64,000 nucleotides of DNA, taken from positions 29,214,561 through 29,278,560 of the forward strand of contig OU744447.1 in assembly GCA_916610825.1 (NCBI GenBank). Direction: 5' to 3'. The stretch comes from Haliclystus octoradiatus (lineage: Eukaryota > Cnidaria > Staurozoa > Stauromedusae > Haliclystidae). The notes under the pieces were generated by a model that was not told the DNA's origin, did not search any database, and saw only the letters and a program-made list of their open reading frames with translations. Positions within the stretch are counted from its first letter, which is position 1. Each line of letters opens with the position of its first letter. Position numbers and translations under genes: made by a program. This document shows, piece by piece, positions 50,901 to 58,010 of the stretch.

Positions 50901-53900
50901 AGCATGCTTAGAAGTGACAAAGTTTCAAACTGCGAACGTTAAACTTCAATGTTCAACGTTCGCACCTTCTTCTAAAAAAGTCCAAAACGAGACGGTAGTC
51001 TTGACGGCGGGCTAAACTTCAACGTTCACACCTCAAATTTCTAAAGTTCAACGTTTACACTTTTCTGCCTTGAAATTCACAACGAGGCACAGCAACAAGG
51101 GAACGAGTTTATTCATAAAAATCATTAATGAATAAATATGATCGAAAGTGCTCTGCGAAATAAAAACAGCGAAAATAAAATAAAATAGTTTCAGCTTCAA
51201 ATAGTCTGTAAAATAAAAATACTTCGCATATCACTATCAGTAAAGTATCGAACAAGAACAAGCGCCGTACAGGCGCAGCTTGAGGTTCATTCCCGCTTTA
51301 AAATTCTAAGAAATAATGAACTTTAAAATAAACGTATTCGAAATTATTTGAATATTAGTAAGCTTCTTCAGGAATGACGTCATGATTTTCTCGAGAAAGG
51401 GACAACCTTTCCCTACAGCGGTTTTTCTTCAAGTTTAAAAAATTAATACATGTGTGACATTGCGTGTATGTAGTTCCGACAGGGGTCTATATAGCACTCC
51501 TTCCCCTCCTTCTAGTCTCACTGGATTTCTGATAAAGAAACGTGCATGCTGGGCGTGTATATTTACCATTGAATTGTATATTGTAGATACAGTATACCAT
51601 TACTTTCGATAGTTCTTGAATAAGTGGAAATTACTCTAAGCGTCTACTATATATATATATGTATCCACGAATTTGAGTGTATGGACCGATCTGTTGATTT
51701 AGCATGACTAATAAACTATAGGCAGTTATAAATTCTAATTGATAATTTCATGCATACAACTAATCTGAAATTTGAGCTTACTAATCATTTTGAAAAAACT
51801 ACAATAATTTAATTGAAAAAACACTAATTAAGATGTATTTATTATATAAATGAAACAACGCTTGTACGCTCTCCAGACGGAATTTATTCTAATGTAAAAC
51901 ATAACCAGTAACCCTCTTTATATACATGTTTGAAAAATTATATTATTGATTTACACTTAGCTATATTGTATTCAATGTATTTCGCAGGTAATATTTATTT
52001 TCGTGGTGGCACAAGTATATACGGTAGTATAGTTCTAGATATCGGATTAAACTTTTAAAAAATACAAAGCATAATTCGGTATTTTGCCTACTAAAAACTG
52101 TTTAGTAAATGTTCTAAAGCTACGGCCACTCCACGACCCAGCGTAGTAATATATTACTCCATCTTTCCTCAATACAGCTGTGAAATGCTTGCCTTCAAAG
52201 AGGGCGTTGCTGTTTCTGGCTCGAAACTATTGCCACTAAATAACGTTAACGATTTGGGTAAATTCAGGATCGATGCTGGATCATTACAATTCAACTGGAT
52301 AGGCAGGATCCATGCCTCCATTGATGATTTGCAGTAAAATAGCCATGAGTCAAATCCATTGGCAAATTGGCACTCTTTTTAGTTCCATATTCCAGCTGAG
52401 AAAATACTTCTTTGGGTATCGCGTTTCAAGTGTTTGAACTTTTGGGTATCCTATTTTTGACTTCTTCAAAATTGTTTGGGTATTATTTTAAAGTTTTGAA
52501 ACTTTTTGGGTAGCATCAACAGCCTTCACTTTTTTCCAAAGTGGTACACCCCGTTCCGACTAAAGAGATGGAGTTACTCCCCTCCGGATCCAAGTTCGAA
52601 GTGGAAAAACAGTCCCATATTTTAAAGTTGGAATTTTTCAGGGATAAAAGATATCATTATATACTGATGAGCCGTGCACTCTTCATACCGAATGGCAGGG
52701 GACCTACGGTAGATCAATGGATTATTTTCAAAGCGAATAAGAAGAGTAATGTGACAGAAAAGGTAAATATTGAGTATACATTGTATCGCGACGGGAAAGT
52801 GATCACCGATGATGATGGTAGATTGTAGTTTAATTGCTTCAAGTAGTGAAGGGGTGTACCACTGCCGCGTCTCGTGCAGAGATTCAACTTTGGAATCATC
52901 GAAAGTAACAGTTAATTCAAGTACAATGAGACGTGTTCTATGTTTTTTCTTTTTTTTAACGTTGCAATATTAAATAATTCTTATATTTGGTTCATATATC
53001 TATAAACATGTTACTGTAAATTATGTGTCTTCAAATTTGTTATTTTCAGCCTATACCATAGGGGGACAGGGGGATTATAACACCCCCATTCGAGGATACC
53101 CAGTCGTGGAAAGGCATACTTGAATTTAGGCACACTTGATGGCATTGACTGGTGCATATTTTTATTGAAAGTACAGTAAAATCAATAACTATCTTCAAAA
53201 CTTCGCGATGTTTTGCATCGTTATATTCATCCTAAAATGGCTCAAATTTTGACTCAAAATATTTATTACGGGGCTATGACATCCCACAGCCTATTTTAAG
53301 AGAAGTACTCCCCGGGTACTGACGTACTGACAGCATGACAAATAAGTCTACTACAGTGTCAGTTAAACGTAATTGTAACCGGGTAATCGGATATACTCTT
53401 TATAATAAACCGTCTGAAGAGCGTATTTACTTATTACGTATTACGCGATTTACGTATTAAACTTGTGATCTTTGATCTATTAATTTATACTGGGAAGCAT
53501 TTACACGGAATAACATAATTAAGTTGATCAAATCGTTCTTCAATTATCTATCCTGGAAAGCATATTTTTGTAAAATTATAGTGTTATTTATAAATCATTC
53601 TTATTCAAGTCCTGAATAAATGATGATGATGATGATGATATTGCTCTGCTTTTAGCATTTTGATGTTTTGCCCATGCATTTTATTTACTAACAAATAAAC
53701 ATTCAATCGAGAATCAATCCTGAATGAATGAAATCAGTCACAGCTTTTAATTGAGATACATACATTTAATTTATCTGAAGCATACAGAGCACTTTCGCTG
53801 ATACTTATTTTATTTTATTTTATTTTCGCTGCTTTTATTTCGCAGAGCACTTTCGATCATATTTATTCATTAATGATTTTTATGAATAAACTCGTTCCCT

Positions 53901-56900
53901 TGTTGCTGTGCCTCGTTGTGAATTTCAAGGCAGAAAAGTGTGAACGTTGAACTTTAGAAATTTGATGTGTGAACATGGAAGTTTAGCCCGCCGTCAAGAC
54001 TACCGTCTCGTTTTGGACTTTTTTAGAAGAAGGTGCGAACGTTGAACATTGAAGTTTAACGTTCGCAGTTTGAAACTTTGTCACTTCTAAGCATGGTTTC
54101 TATTGTCCCGTCACAGCATGGGTTAGTCATCGGTTTAGACGCCTATCAGAAATTCCCAGTTTGTTATTGACTCAACACGACAAAATCAACTCTTAAATTT
54201 CTTTAACAAGTAAATAATTGGATTTCATTTAGCGATATAAATTGGCCAAGCTATGTTTGTTATGCCCAATGTCTTATTTCTATCTTCTTTTTGCCTTTTT
54301 CTAAAAGTCACGATCTGTCACCCTTTTAGACATACGTGACCGGTCACGGTCATGGTCATGGTCACCCTTTTAGGCAGTCCCAAGTTTACCGCTCGTTGTT
54401 TTTGAATTTCTTTAACGATCATGTGCACTTGTTCAGATTATCTCTCTGACAAATATGTCCAAGATTGAAGTAGTTTGTCAATTGTTTAAGAACCAATCAT
54501 ATTGCGTAAAGCAAGGACAGGCTTGAGTTTCTGCCAATCAAATACTTGCCTCAATCTGCAGTTTGACATTTTCTATGTCACGATTGTTACAAAGTTTGTC
54601 AATTGTTATCGAAGAGAATCAAAATTTCAATCTTTAACCAATCAGGTGCCAAACAGAAATCATGTCAATTGTTATCAAAGTAGGTCAATTGTTAAAGTCT
54701 CTGATCGTTACCCAATCACAGCGGACTGAGATCATTTGATTGATGCAAGCTGTTCAATTGAATAAGTATAGGGAGCGATGACGTATGCAATGATCATTCA
54801 ATTAAAAAGGCCCTACTTCATAGACATGATTATGCAGAAAACCAGAATACGTCATGATTACGTCATTGAGAGAAAAGGAACGTTTGTCAATTGACATACG
54901 AGACCCCCCCTCTATCCGGGCCTGATTGAGCTTTAACTTTAGTTGCTATGTTTTTATTACTTTATTCCTTCCATTAGTAGCCTAGTAGGTATATATCATA
55001 TTCACCATTTACCCGTCTGTCCCAGCAGCTGGCCCCCTGGCTAGCTGGCCCCATTGGGTCATTCCACTTCATAATCAAAATATCATCCGATAGAATGTTG
55101 ACGCCATTCGAAGTAATCAAAAATGTACAGACGCCAAGGATTTGTTTTTACGTTTAACAGTACTTCACGCACGTCCCCTGTGGAAATGTGTTGGCGGTGT
55201 CCACAGGGCAGCCAGACCAGTTTCTCTTGATAATTTTTGAGCGACACTGCCTACATCACTTCTCATGCAGCAGAATTCAAGCGAAACAGTTTTAAGCCAA
55301 TGATATCACCAGATGAAGGATAGGAATTTGAAATATGCTGCATGAGATCACCGTTGCTTAGCACCATGCCACTGCAGTGTAGCACTAAAATCTATTACGA
55401 TAGATATGAAAAATGATGACGTGATTTACGCCGTATGAACAGTTTCATCATCAAACAAGATGGCGCTTTTGATAACACACTTTTGAATGAATTGGTGTGC
55501 TGTTTGATGAATGGTGATCTCTCTTTCGAAGAGAAAATGTTATGGCTTGGAAATATCAAAGCTAGATGCTAGAAAATGTTGGTTATTAGTGGTAACAAAA
55601 AGTAGCAGAGAATAAACTTTCAATGCTTAGTCGCTGAGCTGCACAATTTTACAGTGTATGTCATATTCATAATAGAACATGACGATCGGCTATATCTGCA
55701 ACTGGAAAACCCATAAGGTTAGTAGGATAATGTTTGCTGTGATTTATAATTTATGATCTTGTTTTAATTTAATTTAAAAATCGACTTGAATGAATTATCT
55801 GTTTGTAGAAAATCACAATCGATAAAGCAAACAAACAATGGGCAGAGATTGGCAATAATAATGTTGAAAGTTGTTTAATGTTTACATAATTCATTAAATT
55901 ATACAATAGAATCTTCACGTCGAGTCTTCTGTCACCGCTTGCAGTAGGGATAGCTAATCTTGGAAATAATAGCAGTTATGAATGTATGTTTTGTACGACC
56001 GTAACTAACTTGATGTGTTTTATTATTGGTGTGTCCCTCGGTTATGGATAATTCCAGGAGGAACAAGGGGCCACGTCCGGGGTAGCAGTGGCAGGCAATC
56101 ACAAAACGACTCAACAGTTTGAAGATATTTGTCAAAAGACACGATTTCCTAGTAGATGCACTAGCTTCCTTTTGAAATAAAAATAAATTGAAAAAATTAC
56201 CAAAAATCATTGATCATTCAAAATTTGTTTCTGGCGATTTGTTTTTCGATATATATGGAAGTGAAACAGCATTTAGAGAGCTATAAAGCATTCTATTTTT
56301 AAAACAAATTTCAGGGGAAGCATGCTAAGCGGGGCGCAGCCCCTAAGCGACAGTCAGCTTGGGTCCGCCTCTGATTATTATGTGTTGACAGCTTCCTTCT
56401 ACACAAGCAACAAGAAGATGATGAAAAAAGACAGAACAGCACCGCTTTCTCCTGTGGAACTATGATGGGATAGACTCATGAATTCTCTCGTCGTAATCAT
56501 TGAATAAAAAAGTCTGTTGAAATAATCCACCACCAAAATCATGCTTGTCGCAGTGATAGGAGTTTTAGTCAAAATCCAGTAAAACTATTGGTGATGGTGT
56601 AGTCCACACTTTAAAATGTATGCAATATAACATTTTATTTCCCAGACAATTATTGCATCTTTTACGTATTCTAAAAGCATTAAAAATTGTATTTTTCATC
56701 AAATGAACAACCCGCTACGCCAGTCAAGCTTGGACAATTTCAAAACATTTGTTGATCAAAATATTTGAAAATTGCGCCTGCAGGTTTCTGCTCTACGTAT
56801 ATAGGCCATCGAAAATCGTATGGGATTTCTAGAAACATTGCGGACATAGGCCTATCCAACAATATTATCCAATCTCTGAAAGCCAGTCCAATCTATTTTA

Positions 56901-57217
56901 GGCCTATGCCTATCTATTGTAAGTTATGATATGATATTGACATTGACGAGCCTACATATCATATTTTATTGTATTTGAAAAATGGAAATCCCGGGAAAGT
57001 AACGCAGATAGTCGTGTCATGGAGTTCTTGCATAGGCCTAACTAATCTTTGACTTCACGAATAGTTCCGGAAAATAACTTTAACATGTTAGACAAACATA
57101 AATCATAGCGTTTACTAATATTTAATCTAAATGACTCACCCAGAAAAACACATTGAAGAAGAATAACAAATATTTAATGAAACAGCTGACTTCAGTTTCT
57201 CGCCTTATCCGCGCCAT
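34119..57217 (-). CDS. TspanC8-type tetraspanin, complete, 8 exons
   Basis: A 271-residue four-pass membrane protein. Exons, 5' to 3': 57217-57140, 46693-46502, 38144-38070, 37393-37298, 36758-36648, 35683-35633, 35214-35098, 34214-34119, all in phase 0. TM1 spans exons 1-2 (LFFFNVFFW joined to LMGGVVLGVGIWA). TM2 is AIILIAVGALMFLLGFCGCI with the usual G-CGC pattern, and TM3 is exon 3. The large extracellular loop has CCG, FNC, EAC, SCC, a lone MCG and RGC, so eight cysteines. TM4 is in exons 7-8, ending RRQMAKWRHP. Eight loop cysteines define the TspanC8 group (Tspan5, 10, 14, 15, 17, 33), partners of the metalloprotease ADAM10 that control its trafficking and Notch cleavage. Length fits Tspan5/14/17. 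The 10.4-kb first intron holds nested transposons. The gene is divergent from ALDH16A1. Confidence 0.92.
34330..34545 (+). repeat. dispersed repeat, copy 2
   Basis: Second copy of the family at 31748-31945. It sits in the last tetraspanin intron. No terminal repeats were identified in either copy. Confidence 0.6.
35098..35683 (-). CDS. tetraspanin exons 6-7: loop end, TM4
   Basis: Exon 6 (35683-35633) carries NTMCGYGV and exon 7 (35214-35098) MRGCIEGVSSWF, the last two loop cysteines, then most of TM4 (VGGVGIGVAIVQ). An insertion of palindromic MITE sequence lies in the intron between them. Confidence 0.9.
35320..35567. mobile_element. TTCATGAAC palindromic MITE, copy 1
   Basis: The core 35502-35567 is a nearly perfect palindrome starting CCCCTGCAAAAACAGTTCAG and ending with its inverse. 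Degenerate TTCATGAAC-rich sequence extends upstream to about 35320. It lies in the tetraspanin intron between exons 6 and 7. Confidence 0.6.
36648..37393 (-). CDS. tetraspanin exons 4-5: large loop, CCG motif
   Basis: Exon 4 (37393-37298) gives the loop's first helices (RLENTITSYRDND, LIDYSQTT). Exon 5 (36758-36648) gives FKCCGLVGFEDW, FNC, EAC and HSCC, six of the eight loop cysteines. The intron between them is 37297-36759. Confidence 0.9.
37568..37768. mobile_element. TTCATGAAC palindromic MITE, copy 2
   Basis: Repeated GTTCATGAAC units in both orientations, right end CACAGGGG. The left end is degraded. In the intron between tetraspanin exons 3 and 4. Confidence 0.55.
38070..38144 (-). 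CDS. tetraspanin exon 3: TM3
   Basis: 25 codons, ISLSIIFFMQFAAGVTGFVF, the third transmembrane helix. Donor GTAAGA. Confidence 0.9.
38289..38404. mobile_element. TTCATGAAC palindromic MITE, copy 3
   Basis: Starts CCCCTGCAAAAAACA, ends TGTTTTCCGCAGGGG. TAA on both sides (38286-38288, 38405-38407) suggests a 3-bp target duplication. 116 bp, non-coding, in tetraspanin intron 2 and CFAP90-like intron 4. Confidence 0.65.
38784..38909 (+). CDS. CFAP90: CFAP90-like exon 5, putative last
   Basis: 41 codons plus TGA after a TTTGGTTTCAG acceptor. It begins ED, extending the acidic NDEE run as the family does, then becomes Gln/Asn/Ser-rich without family similarity. It lies in tetraspanin intron 2. 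The 7.1-kb intron before it makes the link less certain. Confidence 0.45.
   Translation, partial: EDASRGNTHQSNQDNDAQNSIYWLLVNKKEMIDSKHSSQVF
39065..39900 (+). pseudogene. Mutator-like transposase fragment
   Basis: Two adjoining frames. 39065-39334 reads ERVSHVQKLMGTSLCQYKKK, LSDGKGVGGAGRLT, IDSIQNYYGQTIRAH and MKSAIWAIYH. 39336-39698 reads LLKRCLLGVTYNQNEAVHGV, WKLCPKSGFCGKRRLGIA and VCCFNLGE. This is the C-terminal order of the invertebrate Mutator-like transposase domain (VQKRMGT, LSDGK-GG-GRLT, YYG-AIR, then T-N-NE...W...K..F.G). The Cys/His-rich piece normally between the two is deleted. A basic Lys-rich tail follows to 39900. N-terminus and termini not found. Confidence 0.65.
40130..41640 (+). 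pseudogene. LTR-type retroelement gag/protease/RT fragment
   Basis: A decayed Ty3/Gypsy-like polyprotein in order: a damaged zinc knuckle (NNCNGLGHISRNC) and an intact CX2CX4HX4C one (CFKCGEPGHYAIGC, about 40280), an aspartic-protease block (VNGNAARALVDIVCTS, with the catalytic DTG/DSG changed to DIV) at about 40425-40480 and its continuation to 40760, then RT at 40914-41279 (VFDFREFNES, IVDLKDAYLQLRVD, RMGFGLNVAPMIM), and the catalytic YVDD at about 41329-41340. Frames change between blocks. RNase H, integrase and LTRs were not found. A related RT tail copy lies near 45295. Confidence 0.7.
41641..42440. other. no gene seen; short CCCTAA run
   Basis: AT-rich. Contains two to three CCCTAA units at 41699-41714, too short to call an interstitial telomere, and alternating TATACGTA-type sequence near 42405-42440. 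Confidence 0.4.
42460..45040 (+). mobile_element. LINE C, long RT ORF, 5'-truncated
   Basis: The best-preserved retroelement here. Frameshifted linker at 42480-43000 (EPWITKGLLVSRLK type, FFANIG). RT entry at 43008-43247 (IMRNKNSCGLDNIS). A short frameshifted segment carries FKAGDKHTFSNYRPIS. A 461-codon frame ends at 44658; its reliable part begins about 43510 with DLKKAFDTVSHDILLSKL, then CGVPQGSILGPLLFLI, LFADDTTLQLS and the C-terminal LEYALEIWGN tail. The 3' UTR runs to an (ATCAC)n tail near 45020-45045. The endonuclease is missing. It lies in tetraspanin intron 2 in antisense orientation. Confidence 0.85.
45295..45370 (+). repeat. copy of LTR-element RT 3' segment
   Basis: Nearly identical to 41430-41505: AAAAGATG-TGTACGAGTATT, GGAATTAAAT and AGAAGATGAA-AAAAGTTGGTA. 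Shows the Gypsy-like element has at least two broken copies in this intron. Confidence 0.55.
45371..46501. other. intronic, no gene seen
   Basis: No supported exon between the retroelement debris and tetraspanin exon 2. Frames at 45585-45975 on both strands have no recognised motif. Confidence 0.4.
46502..46693 (-). CDS. tetraspanin exon 2: TM1 end, small loop, TM2
   Basis: 64 codons. Completes TM1, encodes the small extracellular loop and TM2 (FLLGFCGCIGALRENIRLL is the classic tetraspanin signature). Acceptor TTTATTTTTAG, donor GTAAGT. Confidence 0.93.
46751..47058. mobile_element. possible hAT-like MITE
   Basis: Left end TAGAGGTCTGCATGGGATCG; the right end is a partial inverse (AATCCGATACAGCTCTTTG). 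ATCCGA/TCGGAT motifs recur near both ends. No matching target duplication. Confidence 0.35.
47059..49494. other. tetraspanin intron 1, featureless part
   Basis: Overlapping minus-strand frames at 47267-47645 are unrecognised and probably accidental. Otherwise AT-rich intron. Confidence 0.4.
50617..51187 (+). repeat. left long terminal inverted repeat
   Basis: 571 bp, pairs with 53811-54381 inverted. Includes the terminal TGACC array and a TTCAACGTTCRCAC motif repeated three to four times around 50950-51060. Confidence 0.92.
52541..52953 (+). pseudogene. immunoglobulin-like domain remnant in transposon
   Basis: A frame to a stop at 52826-52828 ends IEYTLYRDGKVITDDDGRL. One base shift later the sequence continues LIASSSEGVYHCRVSCRDS then TLESSKVTVNSS. 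Together these resemble the C to G strands of an Ig domain (YRDGK, DDG-L, EG-Y-C-V, S-V-V). A hydrophobic stretch (LCFFFFLTL) follows. The N-terminal half is not recognisably Ig. Possibly a captured host exon, now broken. Confidence 0.35.
53619..53640. repeat. (GAT)n microsatellite
   Basis: Six or seven GAT/ATG units inside the long-TIR element. Could be the tail of an old LINE. Confidence 0.7.
53811..54381 (-). repeat. right long terminal inverted repeat
   Basis: Inverse of the left arm, about 98% identical by eye. One extra TTTTA unit beyond its inner border shows where the similarity ends. Confidence 0.92.
57140..57217 (-). CDS. tetraspanin exon 1: start and TM1
   Basis: 26 codons from ATG. 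Basic N-terminus (MARIRRETEVSC) with a membrane-proximal Cys likely palmitoylated, then the first half of TM1. Donor GTGAGT. Confidence 0.88.
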
Positions 57218-57721
57218 AATCACTGTACTGTACTTGAGCAGTCTAAAATGAGTATTACATGTTCAGTTCATAACACCGCCAATCGACCATTCTCGTATTT
57301 CTAAACAAATTCAATTTCTGTGGTATTCATGCAGAGCATCGTCTTCCCACAGTGCCGAAATGGCAAATAAAGCAAAATAATAAAATGCGGTGTTTTCCAG
57401 AAAGAGCAGCAGCAGCAACTTACAGTCTCTCAAATAAAACAGGTCAATAGAGGCTTTGAGAATATATATTATGCGGCAAATATGGTATTTAAATATGGCA
57501 TAAACATTTTAGGGAAGAAGATACAAATTAATGACTCTTGAGCTATAGCTAGTGTTTTTTTATTAAATAGTTATTTCATGTATTGATTATCTGATAAAAT
57601 TCAATATTATTTTTGAAAAAAATTGGATATAGATAGCAGATGGAACTGTTGCCCCCTGGTTACTTGAATGATCCCGGCAAAAATCAGATATTCCGTCCCC
57701 ACTTCCTTCCTTTCCTTCAAA
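57218..57721. promoter_or_regulatory. shared divergent promoter region
   Basis: 504 bp separate the tetraspanin start (minus) from the ALDH16A1-like start (plus). A CTTCCTTCCTTTCC tract, with ETS-type GGAAG cores on the other strand, lies just before the ALDH16A1 ATG. No TATA box at a suitable place for either gene. Confidence 0.5.
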
Positions 57722-58010
57722 ATGGCGAATCGTCAAAGCCGTGGAAGCAGAAGCTCTACCAAAAGACCTCAAGCTGCAAGTGAAAATAACGGAGTAGTTG
57801 ATGATCCGCCTACGAAGCAAGTCAAAAGTGAATCCGTATCCAAAATAGCGAGAATATTTGAAAATCTTGAGTATGGTCCTGCCCCTGAAAGTCACGAAAT
57901 AGCTCGCTCGTGGCTCAGCAAGCACAACAATGCCTTTGGACATTTTATTAACGGAGTGTGGGAACATCCTAAAGATAGAAAAACTCTTGATTCTAAAAAT
58001 CCTGCTACAG
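57722..58010 (+). CDS. ALDH16A1: ALDH16A1-like exon 1
   Basis: Basic Ser/Arg-rich start, then [20 protein letters not shown] and INGVWE. Ends NPATG in phase 1 at a GTGAAC donor. Confidence 0.85.

Larger units (their letters stand above)
50617..54381. mobile_element. 3,765-bp element with 571-bp inverted repeats
   Basis: Both ends start GGGACTGCCTAAAAGGGTGA. AAGTTTAC is duplicated on both sides (50609-50616, 54382-54389). The inverted arms (50617-51187, 53811-54381) are 571 bp each, seem free of indels and differ at about a dozen positions, so the insertion is young or the arms are homogenised. Each arm begins with tandem TGACC-type half-sites leading into the 14-bp palindrome CGTGACCGGTCACG, a likely transposase-binding region. 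The 2.6-kb centre has no transposase frame but carries an Ig-like coding remnant. An 8-bp duplication with G-starting termini does not fit hAT. I leave the superfamily open. Confidence 0.9.
49590..54924. mobile_element. hAT element with perfect 8-bp duplication
   Basis: Ends CAGGCCCGGATA at 49590 and its exact inverse TATCCGGGCCTG ending at 54924. ATTGAGCT flanks both sides (49582-49589, 54925-54932). CAG termini plus an 8-bp duplication identify hAT. Own sequence is 49590-50616 plus 54382-54924, without a transposase frame. The middle is occupied by the long-TIR element. Confidence 0.85.
49495..56373. mobile_element. outer hAT-like element hosting two others
   Basis: The left end CAGGGGCGGATCTAAACTG and the inverse of the right end CAGAGGCGGACCCAAGCTG share the hAT-type CAG(G/A)GGCGGA start. 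Both ends carry a GCGACAGTC or TGTCGC motif just inside. The flanking octamers (TGCCTAGC and ATTATTAT) do not match, so a target duplication cannot be shown and the pairing of ends is tentative. The element's own sequence would be 49495-49589 plus 54925-56373. No transposase frame. Confidence 0.5.

Noticed and set aside
55932..56210. 92-codon minus-strand frame inside the outer hAT-like element
   Set aside because: No transposase motif (no hAT dimerisation or DDE blocks). Composition is that of translated repeat DNA.
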